Positions 38,046-45,699 of a stretch of DNA of 64,000 nucleotides are shown one piece after another. Source of the DNA: Pistricoccus aurantiacus. Its GTDB lineage: Bacteria; Pseudomonadota; Gammaproteobacteria; Pseudomonadales; Halomonadaceae. Where the stretch lies: the NCBI RefSeq assembly GCF_007954585.1, contig NZ_CP042382.1, forward strand, positions 3,596,001-3,660,000. Reading direction: 5' to 3'. A program made the position numbers and the translations under genes. The first letter of the stretch is position 1; every line of letters starts with the position of its first letter. Under the pieces are notes generated by a model. It did no database searches and had not been told where the DNA came from. It worked only from the letters and a program-made list of their open reading frames with translations.

Positions 38046-39293
38046 ATGCCGCGACTCTTTCGCTTTGAGACATTGGATCGCTTCAAGACTATGACTGGTT
38101 TCAAGCGACTGGCTCTGATACTGGCGATGATTCCACTGGGCGCCCAGGCGATGGAACTCGACGACTGGGAAACCATCGAGGGCGAAGCCCGAGGCCAGAC
38201 GGTGTACTGGAACGCCTGGGGCGGCGATACCCGCACCAACGCCTATATCACCTGGGCGGCGAAGCGCCTGGCGGAAGAACAGGATATCGAGCTGGTGCAC
38301 GTCAAGCTCAATGACACCGCCTCGGCGGTATCTCGGGTGCTCGCGGAAAAATCCGCCGGCAACGATGCCGAAGGCAGTATCGATCTAATCTGGATCAACG
38401 GCGAGAACTTCGCCGCCATGAAGGAAAACGCCCTGCTCTTCGGCCCCTTCACCCAGGCGCTGCCCAACTTCGCCCTGACCAATCCTGAGGCACATCCGGA
38501 GATACGCGAAGACTTCACCGTGCCGGTGGAAGGCTTGGAAGCGCCCTGGGGCAAGGCGCAGCTCACCTTCTACTACGACAGCGCCCGAGTGAACGAGCCG
38601 CCTCGCAACATGCTGGAGCTCTTGAGCTGGACGAAAGCACATCGGGGTCGCTTCACCTACCCGCTGATACCGGATTTTACCGGCAGCAGCTTTCTCAAGC
38701 AGGCGTTGCTGGCGCTAGCGGAAGATACCGGGCCTCTCTACCAGCCCGTGGAAGACGCCGACTTCGCCGCCGTCACCGCTCCCTTGTGGGACTACCTTGA
38801 TGCCCTGCACCCTGATCTTTGGCGCCGAGGCCGCCACTTCCCCGCCAGCGGCCCGGAGCTGCGCCGCCTGATGGGGGACGGCGAACTCAGCCTGGCCTTC
38901 ACCTTCAATCCTTCCGCCCCGGCGGCGGCGGTGGCGAATTTCGAGCTGCCGCTCAGCACCCGCAGCTATGTGCTGGAAGGCGGCACCCTGGGCAACGTGC
39001 ACTTCCTGGCGATTCCCTTCAACGCCGGCCACAAGGCCGGGGCCCTGGTCACCGCCAATTTCCTGCTCTCTCCCGAGGCCCAGGCGCGCAAGCAGGATCT
39101 CCAGGTCTGGGGCGACCCCAGCGTGCTCGACATGACCACCCTCGACTCCGCGCAACGAGAAGCCTTCCGCGATGATCACGAAAATCCTGCCGCCCTGGAC
39201 CCGCAAGCCCTGGCGACGACCCTGGCGGAGCCGCACCCCAGTTGGATGGAGCGCCTCGAGCAGGCCTGGCAAGCCCGTTACGGCAACCGCTAA
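38046..39293 (+). CDS. ynjB: ABC transporter substrate-binding protein (YnjB-like)
   Basis: This 415-residue exported binding protein has an Arg-rich N-terminus then a signal peptide core (RLALILAMIPLGAQAM). Mature features match the YnjB family: GQTVYWNAWGGDTRTNAYI, VKLNDTASAVSRVLAEK, IDLIWINGENFAAMKEN, and a C-terminal HPSWMERLEQAWQARYG. YnjBCD is proposed to import a thiamine-like or small organic molecule but the ligand is not proved. AAGGAAAACCATCT precedes ATG 38046. It heads a three-gene importer with the permease and ATPase downstream. Confidence 0.88.
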   Translation: MPRLFRFETLDRFKTMTGFKRLALILAMIPLGAQAMELDDWETIEGEARGQTVYWNAWGGDTRTNAYITWAAKRLAEEQDIELVHVKLNDTASAVSRVLAEKSAGNDAEGSIDLIWINGENFAAMKENALLFGPFTQALPNFALTNPEAHPEIREDFTVPVEGLEAPWGKAQLTFYYDSARVNEPPRNMLELLSWTKAHRGRFTYPLIPDFTGSSFLKQALLALAEDTGPLYQPVEDADFAAVTAPLWDYLDALHPDLWRRGRHFPASGPELRRLMGDGELSLAFTFNPSAPAAAVANFELPLSTRSYVLEGGTLGNVHFLAIPFNAGHKAGALVTANFLLSPEAQARKQDLQVWGDPSVLDMTTLDSAQREAFRDDHENPAALDPQALATTLAEPHPSWMERLEQAWQARYGNR

Positions 39294-39327
39294 GCCGACG
39301 GAAGGTTTCGCAGGCGTAATTCGCTGG

Positions 39328-40995
39328 GTGCCCTGGCTGACCATCGCGCTGCTGATCCTGCCCATCGCCGGCGGGTTGGCCGGGGTCGTCGCCCCGGCCT
39401 TCGGCTGGCTGCCGGCCCTGGGAGGAAACGCCCTCGGCCTTAGCCACTGGCAGGCGCTGTTCAACGCCCCCGGCCTGATGACGATGATCCGCCTGAGCCT
39501 GGTGACCGGGCTAGCCAGCGCGCTAGCGGCGCTTATTATCGTCATGCTATTTATCGGCGCTTTCCTGCACAGCCGCTGGTTCGAACGCGTACGCCGGCTG
39601 CTCTCACCGCTGCTGGCGGTGCCTCACGCGGCGGCAGCCATCGGCCTGGCCTTTCTGCTGGCGCCCTCGGGACTTGCCAGTCGTCTGGTATCCCCCTGGC
39701 TGAGCGGCTGGCAGTATCCGCCGGATTACCTCTTTCCCGGTGATGATATGGGGCTTGCCCTGATTCTGGGCCTGGTGATCAAGGAGGTGCCTTTTTTGCT
39801 GCTGATGAGCCTGGCGGCGCTGCCCCAGTGTCAGGCCCAGGAGCGCCTTGCCCTGGCCCGCTCCCTGGGTTACGCGCCGCTGGCGGCCTTCTTCAAGGCG
39901 GTGCTGCCGGGGCTCTACCCGCTGATCCGCTTGCCGATCTACGCGGTGATCGCCTTCGCCAGCGCCAACGTGGACGTGGCGCTGATCCTTGGCCCCTCCA
40001 CTCCGCCGACCCTAGCGGTGGCGGTGGTGCGCTGGCTCCACGACCCGGATCTGGCCATGCGCTTCATGGCTTCCGCGGCGGCACTGACCCAGCTTGGGGT
40101 AACGCTGGCGGCGCTGGGGCTCTGGTGGCTGGGGGAGAGTCTTGTTCGTCGCCTGAGTCGCGGCCGGCTGATCGACGGCAGGCGTCAGCTCGCGGAGGGT
40201 TCCCTGGCGATCCTCGGCGGCGCCCTTACCGGCTTGACGATTCTACTTCTACTGGCGAGCCTGATTGGCCTGATGCTGTGGTCCCTGGCCGCCTACTGGC
40301 CTTTTCCTCAGGTCTGGCCCCGGCCGCTCACCGCCCTCAACTGGTGGCGTGCCTTGCCCGGCGCCTGGCACGCCCTGCTCGACTCCGCCTTGATCGCCTT
40401 CGCGGCCACCTTCGCCTCTCTGATGCTGGTGGTGGGCTGTCTGGAGGTGGAAACCCAGCGCCGAATCCCGATGCGCCCCTGGGCCCAGGTGGTGCTTTAC
40501 CTGCCGCTGCTGGTGCCGCCGGTGGCCTTCCTGTTCGGCCTGGTACAGCTGCAGGTGCAGCTGGGTATCGATACGGCGTTACCCGCGGTCATCTTCGGCC
40601 ATCTGCTTTTCGTGCTGCCCTATGTCTTCCTGTCCCTGGCGGAAAGCTATCGACGCCTCGACCCGCGCTGGGAACAGATGGCCGCCAGCCTGGGCCGAGG
40701 GCCGGCGGCGATCTTCTGGCGGGTGCGCCTGCCGATGCTGACGGTGCCGATCATGATCGCCGGCGCCGTAGGCATGGCGGTGAGCGTCGGGCAATATCTG
40801 CCGACCCTGCTGCTGGGCGCCGGCCGGGTCACCACCCTGACTCTGGAGGCGGTGAGCCTGGCCAGCGGCAGCGACCGACGCATCGCCGCGGTCTATGCGC
40901 TACTGCAACTGCTGCTGCCGGCCTTGGGTTTTGCCCTGGCCCTTGGTCTGCCCCGACTATTGCTACGCCGACGCCGTGGACTGCTGACTCATTGA
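39328..40995 (+). CDS. ynjC: ABC transporter permease with two fused permease domains (YnjC-like)
   Basis: This inner-membrane permease has about 12 TM helices in two BPD_transp_1 repeats. EAA-like loops are in the first half (QERLALARSLGYAPLAAFFK) and second half (DPRWEQMAASLGRGPAAIFW). The fused double-permease layout matches YnjC. The start is uncertain: the frame is open from ATG 39172, but the part overlapping ynjB is Arg/Trp-rich shadow sequence. GTG 39328 gives 555 residues beginning at the first TM, near the E. coli length (about 510). Confidence 0.85.
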   Translation: MPWLTIALLILPIAGGLAGVVAPAFGWLPALGGNALGLSHWQALFNAPGLMTMIRLSLVTGLASALAALIIVMLFIGAFLHSRWFERVRRLLSPLLAVPHAAAAIGLAFLLAPSGLASRLVSPWLSGWQYPPDYLFPGDDMGLALILGLVIKEVPFLLLMSLAALPQCQAQERLALARSLGYAPLAAFFKAVLPGLYPLIRLPIYAVIAFASANVDVALILGPSTPPTLAVAVVRWLHDPDLAMRFMASAAALTQLGVTLAALGLWWLGESLVRRLSRGRLIDGRRQLAEGSLAILGGALTGLTILLLLASLIGLMLWSLAAYWPFPQVWPRPLTALNWWRALPGAWHALLDSALIAFAATFASLMLVVGCLEVETQRRIPMRPWAQVVLYLPLLVPPVAFLFGLVQLQVQLGIDTALPAVIFGHLLFVLPYVFLSLAESYRRLDPRWEQMAASLGRGPAAIFWRVRLPMLTVPIMIAGAVGMAVSVGQYLPTLLLGAGRVTTLTLEAVSLASGSDRRIAAVYALLQLLLPALGFALALGLPRLLLRRRRGLLTH

Positions 40996-40996
40996 G

Positions 40997-41644
40997 ATGA
41001 ATGCCATGACTCACGATCTGATTCTGGAAAACGTCGCCATCCATCTCGATGGTCAGCCCCTGGTAAGGGTGAATACCCATATCGCGCCGGGAGAGGTGCT
41101 GACGCTGATGGGCCCCTCCGGGGTCGGCAAGTCGACATTGCTTGCCTATATCGCCGGCTTCCTGGCGCCGAGCTTCGAGGCCCGCGGGCGGGTGCTGTTG
41201 AACGGCCAGACTCTGACGAAATTACCTGCCCAGGCGCGCCGGGCAGGACTGCTGTTCCAGGATCCGCTGCTGTTTCCTCATTTGAGCGTCGGCGGCAACC
41301 TGGCCTTCGGCCTGCGCGAAAAGGGATCGCGGCGCCGGGAACGTATCGAGGCGGCCCTGGCGGATATCGGTCTGACCGGTTACTACGATCGGGACCCTGC
41401 CACCCTTTCCGGCGGCCAGCGCTCCCGGGTCGCCCTGATGCGAGTGCTGCTTTCCGAGCCCCAGGCCATGCTGCTCGACGAGCCTTTCTCCAAGCTCGAT
41501 GCGGCCCTGCGCGGCGAGATGCGCCGGCTGGTCTTCGACCGGGTACGCAAAAATCGCCTGCCGACGCTGATGGTGACTCACGATGCGGAAGACGCCACCG
41601 CCGCCGGCGGTCGAGTAATCGAACTGGAGGCCTCAAAGGCATGA
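40997..41644 (+). CDS. ynjD: ABC transporter ATP-binding protein (YnjD-like)
   Basis: This 215-residue ATPase has Walker A GPSGVGKST at residues 39-47, Q-loop LLFQDPLLFPH, signature LSGGQRSRVAL, Walker B AMLLDEPFSKLD and the switch His in VTHDAEDA. It energises the YnjB/YnjC importer. It starts one base after the permease stop, and its end overlaps the following glycosyltransferase start (ATGA), so the importer and transferase genes form one translational unit. Confidence 0.92.
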   Translation: MNAMTHDLILENVAIHLDGQPLVRVNTHIAPGEVLTLMGPSGVGKSTLLAYIAGFLAPSFEARGRVLLNGQTLTKLPAQARRAGLLFQDPLLFPHLSVGGNLAFGLREKGSRRRERIEAALADIGLTGYYDRDPATLSGGQRSRVALMRVLLSEPQAMLLDEPFSKLDAALRGEMRRLVFDRVRKNRLPTLMVTHDAEDATAAGGRVIELEASKA

Positions 41645-42321
41645 CCCTGAGCATCATTATTCCCGCTCTCGATGAAGCGGCGGGTATCGAGGCGCAGCTT
41701 GTCAGTCTGCAACCGCTGCGTGAGCGCGGCGCGGAACTGCTGCTGGTGGACGGCGGCAGCCGGGACGCCACCCGGCAACTGGCGGCGCCTTACGTGACCC
41801 GCTGCCTGAGATCGAATCCGGGTCGCGCGGCTCAGATGAACCTGGGCACGGCTCACGCTCGGGGAGCGCAACTGCTTTTCCTGCATGCGGACACGCGGCT
41901 GCCGGAAGACGCGGATCGGCTGATCGCCAATGCCCTGGAAAGCGGACGCTGCTGGGGACGTTTCGCGGTGCGCCTGGAGGGGCGGCATCCCATGATCCGG
42001 GTGATCGCCTGGGCCATGAACCTGCGCTCGCGACTGACCGGTATCGCCACCGGCGACCAGGCGCTGTTCATGACCCGGGACGCCTTCGACAGGGTGGGCG
42101 GCTTTCCCGAGCAGCCGCTGATGGAAGATATCGAGATCAGTCGACGACTGAAGCGGCTTTCATCGCCAGCCTGTCTCAAAGCTCAAGTGATCAGCTCCGG
42201 CCGACGCTGGGAGCTCCACGGGATCTTTTCCACCATCCTGCTGATGTGGCGGCTACGCTACCGCTACTGGCGCGGCGAGGACTGTCACCAACTCGCGAAG
42301 GAGTATCGTCATGCCCGCTGA
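41641..42321 (+). CDS. GT2 family glycosyltransferase (TIGR04283-like)
   Basis: This 226-residue GT-A fold transferase has LSIIIPALDEAAGIEAQL, LLLVDGGSRDAT, GRAAQMNLG, LLFLHADTRLP (the DxD-like metal site) and TGIATGDQALFM followed by FPEQPLMEDIE. This pattern matches the rSAM/selenodomain-associated transferase 2 family. The glycosyl acceptor is unknown. It overlaps the ABC ATPase upstream by four bases and the next transferase downstream by 11 bases. Confidence 0.85.
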   Translation: MTLSIIIPALDEAAGIEAQLVSLQPLRERGAELLLVDGGSRDATRQLAAPYVTRCLRSNPGRAAQMNLGTAHARGAQLLFLHADTRLPEDADRLIANALESGRCWGRFAVRLEGRHPMIRVIAWAMNLRSRLTGIATGDQALFMTRDAFDRVGGFPEQPLMEDIEISRRLKRLSSPACLKAQVISSGRRWELHGIFSTILLMWRLRYRYWRGEDCHQLAKEYRHAR

Positions 42322-42919
42322 AGGATTTCCCTTGGCGATTCTCGCCAAGGCGCCGCTGGCCGGACGGGTCAAGACCCGCCTGATTCCGGCGCTTGGCGCC
42401 GAGCGGGCGGCCCGGCTGCACGCGGAACTGCTCACTGATACGCTGGATATCGCCTGCCGGGCGACCGCTTCGGCCAATATCACTCTCTGGACCGCCCTGG
42501 ATCATCGCCATCCGCTGTTTCTCGAGCTCGCATCACGCTTTGGCGTTCGCCTGCGCCCTCAGCCGGAGGGCGACCTGGGCGAGCGCATGTTCCAGGCGCT
42601 CAATGCCATGTCCGTGCGGGGACTATTGATCGGCAGCGACTGTCCGGTATTGACGCCGGAACTGCTGAAGCGCTGCCACCAGGCCCTGCAAGATCATGAC
42701 GCGGTCTTTCTGCCCGCGGAAGACGGCGGCTATGCGCTGGTGGGCACGCAACGCGCCGATAAACGGCTATTCGAGAATATCGCCTGGGGTAGCGCTCGGG
42801 TAATGGCGGAAACCCGCCGATGCGCCGACGAACTTGGCTGGCATATCGCCTGCCCGGCAACGGTTTGGGACCTGGATCGGCCGGAGGATCTTGAGCGCTA
42901 CCACCGGCTCAAGCGTTGA
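42311..42919 (+). CDS. DUF2064 / TIGR04282-like nucleotidyl- or glycosyltransferase
   Basis: This 202-residue GT-A-like protein has LAILAKAPLAGRVKTRLIPALG (a MobA/CofC-like nucleotide loop with K-x-P-x2-G-x-V-K-T-R), LIGSDCPVLTPELL and PAEDGGYALVG. This matches rSAM/selenodomain-associated transferase 1. In many genomes families TIGR04282 and TIGR04283 are adjacent, as here. No radical SAM partner is present in the window. The function is unknown; nucleotide-sugar transfer is inference from fold. Confidence 0.85.
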   Translation: MPAEGFPLAILAKAPLAGRVKTRLIPALGAERAARLHAELLTDTLDIACRATASANITLWTALDHRHPLFLELASRFGVRLRPQPEGDLGERMFQALNAMSVRGLLIGSDCPVLTPELLKRCHQALQDHDAVFLPAEDGGYALVGTQRADKRLFENIAWGSARVMAETRRCADELGWHIACPATVWDLDRPEDLERYHRLKR

Positions 42920-42990
42920 GACGAAAACTTGACCGGACACCAGTGGGAGCCATGCTGTGTTTTATAACAACAAGTTCTCGGGAAGCTCTC

Positions 42991-43596
42991 ATGTCGCTTG
43001 CTCAGCCCTCCGCCCAACCCGGCGCCAACCAGGATCACATGCGGCGTCTCGAAGCGGTGCGTCCCCGGCTGGTCTCCTTCGCCCTGCTGCAGCTTCGCGA
43101 CCGGAACCTGGCGGAAGATGCGGTGCAGGAAGCCTTGGCGGCGGCGATAGAAAAAGATGCAAGTTTCCAGGAGCGCTCCGGCTACGAAACCTGGGTATTC
43201 GGGATACTCAAGTACAAGATTCTCGATAGCCTGCGTCAGCAGCGGCGTCAGGGTAAATGGCGACCCTTCGACGAAGAGATTGACAGCGACGCATTACTCG
43301 AAGGGCAATTTCAGCAAAACGGCCGCTGGCAGGTACAGGCTCGCCCCGCCGCATGGGGTGACCCGGAAGCGGCTTTTACCAGCGAACGCTTCTGGCAGAT
43401 GTTCGATACCTGCATGGTCGCCCTGCCGGACAACGTCGCCCGAATCTTCTCGATGCGCGAACTGATGGGGCTTTCCACCTTGGAAATCTGTCAAGAGACC
43501 GGCATCAAGGAAAACAACTGCTGGGTGATACTGCATCGCGCCCGTTTGCGGCTGCGGGCCTGCATCGAACACGGCTGGCTGAAGGAGACGGACTGA
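42991..43596 (+). CDS. ECF-like sigma-70 family factor
   Basis: This 201-residue sigma factor has region 2 (RLVSFALLQLRDRNLAEDAVQEAL, YETWVFGILKYKILDSLRQQ) and region 4 (PDNVARIFSMRELMGLSTLEICQETGI plus the recognition helix NCWVILHRARLRLR). A linker of about 40 residues between them (WQVQARPAAWGDPEAAF) resembles the TIGR02943 group. GGAAGCTCTC precedes ATG 42991; an upstream in-frame start overlaps the transferase. The zinc-finger gene starts on the last base of its stop. It may control this gene run, but no promoter match was tested. Confidence 0.88.
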   Translation: MSLAQPSAQPGANQDHMRRLEAVRPRLVSFALLQLRDRNLAEDAVQEALAAAIEKDASFQERSGYETWVFGILKYKILDSLRQQRRQGKWRPFDEEIDSDALLEGQFQQNGRWQVQARPAAWGDPEAAFTSERFWQMFDTCMVALPDNVARIFSMRELMGLSTLEICQETGIKENNCWVILHRARLRLRACIEHGWLKETD

Positions 43597-43811
43597 TGCT
43601 GGGAATGGTAATGTGCAAGGAAGCCACCCGACTGATGTCCAAGCGCCTGGACACTCGCCTGCGCCTCTCCGAACGTCTTTCCCTCAGGTTTCATACCAGC
43701 ATGTGCAGCGCCTGTCGCCGCTGCGACCGGCAGTTCGAACTGCTGCATCGCGCCGGAGGGTACCGCGCCGAGGCGGTTGCCGCTCCCCCTGAAGACGACG
43801 CCGATAGATGA
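43596..43811 (+). CDS. zinc-finger anti-sigma-like protein
   Basis: This 71-residue protein has the ZAS-type pattern Cys7, then HTSMCSACRRC (H-x3-C-x2-C), in the small zf-HC2-like form that binds sigma region. It overlaps the sigma stop by one base, the usual arrangement for a sigma/anti-sigma pair. It has no TM segment, so it is a soluble redox- or zinc-responsive type rather than a membrane anti-sigma. Confidence 0.82.
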   Translation: MLGMVMCKEATRLMSKRLDTRLRLSERLSLRFHTSMCSACRRCDRQFELLHRAGGYRAEAVAAPPEDDADR

Positions 43812-43884
43812 TGAATAAAGCGGCGTGCCGTGATCGACAAGATAAATTGAATTACACTGGCAGTAACCTTTCAGGAGGCATCGC

Positions 43885-44079
43885 ATGAGCAAGCCACTTT
43901 CCCCTATCGTCTCGGAGTTCGAAACCCAGGAACAGGCAGAGAGCTATGACCGTTGGTTTCGCGAACAGGTACGCTCAAGCCTGGATGATCCGCGCCCATC
44001 AATTCCGCATGACGAAGCCATGGCCAAGATTGAAGCCATTATTCAAGAGGCCGAACGCAAGCAGCGGGCGCGTGCCTGA
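43885..44079 (+). CDS. RelB/StbD-like antitoxin or stability determinant, no toxin partner
   Basis: This 64-residue protein has EFETQEQAESYDRWFREQVRSSLDD then RPSIPHDEAMAKIEAIIQEAERKQ, the pattern of short RelB/StbD-type antitoxins usually followed by a ParE/RelE toxin. A GTG overlapping its stop opens a frame reading PETGDLTKISYF, then runs antisense into the DUF302 gene without toxin features. The toxin therefore appears lost or replaced. AGGAGGCATCGC precedes the ATG, so the antitoxin is still translatable. Confidence 0.75.
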   Translation: MSKPLSPIVSEFETQEQAESYDRWFREQVRSSLDDPRPSIPHDEAMAKIEAIIQEAERKQRARA

Positions 44080-44099
44080 AACTGGCGATCTAACCAAAA

Positions 44100-44576
44100 T
44101 CAGCTATTTCCCGCCGCCGCTTCCGCCAGGGACTGCAGCACGCCCTCGATCTTGTCCAAGGGCAAGTCGCAAGCCTCCAGCCCATGGCGTTCGGCAAGAT
44201 ATTGAGGCGAGTTCCATTCGATCAGCGTCTGCTTTTCGCCTTCCTGTACCTGACGAATCACCATCTTCTGCGGCAGATCCAACGCCACACTACTGTCGCA
44301 CTGCATCAAGGGCGTGCCGGCCTTGGGGTTGCCGAAGATAAAGGTCTGGGTCAGCGGAAGCTGCATCTCCACGCTTTCCGCGTTGCTGGTATGATCCACC
44401 ACCGCAAACAGCCGCAAGCCTTTCTCGTCCAGCGCTTCCCGTAGGCGCTCCGCGGCTTCCTCTACCGTGGCATCGGTCTGCAGTTGCTCGATACCATGGG
44501 AGTCCGCTTGAGCTACAGCACCCAGTGTCAGCATTCCGCTCAATAGCAAAGTACTCAGTATCTTGATCGATCGCAT
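44100..44576 (-). CDS. exported DUF302 family protein
   Basis: This 158-residue protein has a signal peptide (MRSIKILSTLLLSGMLTLGAVAQA) and the DUF302 core: VEEAAERLREALDEKGLRLFAVVDHTSNAESV, TFIFGNPKAGTPLMQCDSSVALDLPQK. DUF302 proteins are small periplasmic proteins of unknown role, sometimes linked to stress or haem/copper. AAGGAGCACCATC precedes ATG 44576. It converges on the orphan antitoxin with a 20-base gap. Confidence 0.85.
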   Translation of the reverse strand: MRSIKILSTLLLSGMLTLGAVAQADSHGIEQLQTDATVEEAAERLREALDEKGLRLFAVVDHTSNAESVEMQLPLTQTFIFGNPKAGTPLMQCDSSVALDLPQKMVIRQVQEGEKQTLIEWNSPQYLAERHGLEACDLPLDKIEGVLQSLAEAAAGNS

Positions 44577-44714
44577 GATGGTGCTCCTTGTCATTGGATC
44601 ACGCCGCATCAGTATCGAAGCCAACTCCTTTTCTAGCAAGTTTGTCAATGAAGAACGTCGCACTCAACAAAGTGCAATGAACCAAAAATAAAGAATAAAG
44701 ACGCGAGAGAGTAA

Positions 44715-44739
44715 CGTCCCTATCCTTCGGATAAGGACG
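44715..44739. terminator. hairpin after the alpha/beta hydrolase
   Basis: CGTCC-C-TATCC-TTC-GGATA-A-GGACG forms a compact stem with one C/A mismatch, 15 bases past the hydrolase stop. TTAC with pyrimidines follows on the minus strand. A plausible but not canonical terminator. Confidence 0.4.
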
Positions 44740-44753
44740 ATCCAAGTCTAGAT

Positions 44754-45524
44754 TCAGAAATTAGAAGAGCCAAGAAAATCGTTAACCAGAGCACTGAATA
44801 GCGCGGGTTTCTCATGATGAACGTTATGGCCAGCATTGGGAATGACGGCAAGATTGGCATTGGCAATGCCTTGCCATAGAGCCATTTCCTGGGCAAACGG
44901 ATAGGCCTTGTCTTGATCACCCCACAGAATAAGGCAGGGAAGCTCAAGCGATGACAGATAGTCATCGCTTCGCCAGTTTTCCATCGCAGTGAGACCGCCT
45001 TTTACTGACTCAACGCTTGCCTGTTCCGCCAAGGCCAGAGAGGTATCGAACCATGGGGCCTGTGTACCTTGCACGTACCAGTTGGAAACGATGAACGAGA
45101 TCGTGGGCGTCTTGCCGAAGACTTCCACCTTGCGACGTGACTCGGCGATGGGCTCGAAGCGACCGGGTAGTTCGCCCTCGGATCCGGTGCCGTAGAGCAC
45201 CAGTCGGCTGATCCTGTGCGGCGCCCGATGCGCCATCTCCTGCACTATCATTCCGCCCATAGAATGGCCCAGAAGGTCAAAGCGTTCAATGGACGCTGCG
45301 CTAAGCTCGGTCAAGATGTGATCGGCGAAATCCGCGATACTATCTACCGCGCCTTCGTGGGCACGCAAGCCAAAACCTGGCAGATCGATCGCGATGACCC
45401 GCCGCTCGGGCTCTAGACTTTCTTTCACGGAAGACCAGTAGTCACTGCCGCTAAGGAAGCCGTGCACAAGCACCAACGTCAGGACTTCGTCCTGAGAATT
45501 CGACCTGTCGTTGTAAGTGTTCAT
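44754..45524 (-). CDS. alpha/beta hydrolase
   Basis: This 256-residue alpha/beta hydrolase has the nucleophile elbow GHSMGG, the acid in WGDQDKAYP and the catalytic His in NAGHNVHHE, with oxyanion-hole HGFLSG near the N-terminus. Sequence is close to esterases or carboxylesterase/C-C hydrolases of catabolic clusters; the substrate is unknown. GGAGATGATGA precedes ATG 45524. It lies downstream of the NhaC-type antiporter on the same strand, with a hairpin between. Its GC content looks lower than that of the flanking chromosome. Confidence 0.85.
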   Translation of the reverse strand: MNTYNDRSNSQDEVLTLVLVHGFLSGSDYWSSVKESLEPERRVIAIDLPGFGLRAHEGAVDSIADFADHILTELSAASIERFDLLGHSMGGMIVQEMAHRAPHRISRLVLYGTGSEGELPGRFEPIAESRRKVEVFGKTPTISFIVSNWYVQGTQAPWFDTSLALAEQASVESVKGGLTAMENWRSDDYLSSLELPCLILWGDQDKAYPFAQEMALWQGIANANLAVIPNAGHNVHHEKPALFSALVNDFLGSSNF

Positions 45525-45651
45525 TTCATCATCTCCGGCAACCAAAGGACGGTCTGAGACACTAAAATTAATCCCAGCACGACTAAACCCTTCCACTTCG
45601 ATTTTTTGTCATTGACACTGAGGCCCTCTCTTCATACGAGTGCATCCTTAT

Positions 45652-45685
45652 CCCGCGCTCACCTGAAAGACAAGCGAAGCGCGGG
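45652..45685 (-). terminator. terminator-like hairpin after nhaC-type gene
   Basis: CCCGCGCT/AGCGCGGG forms a perfect 8-bp stem beginning 15 bases past the antiporter stop. The loop is 18 bases. No strong T-run follows. Confidence 0.4.
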
Positions 45686-45699
45686 TATATCAACAGCTA

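Noticed and set aside
39172-39327. N-terminal extension of the YnjC-like permease inside ynjB
   Set aside because: Arg/Trp-rich, overlaps the binding-protein gene, and lacks membrane or signal character; a later GTG fits better.
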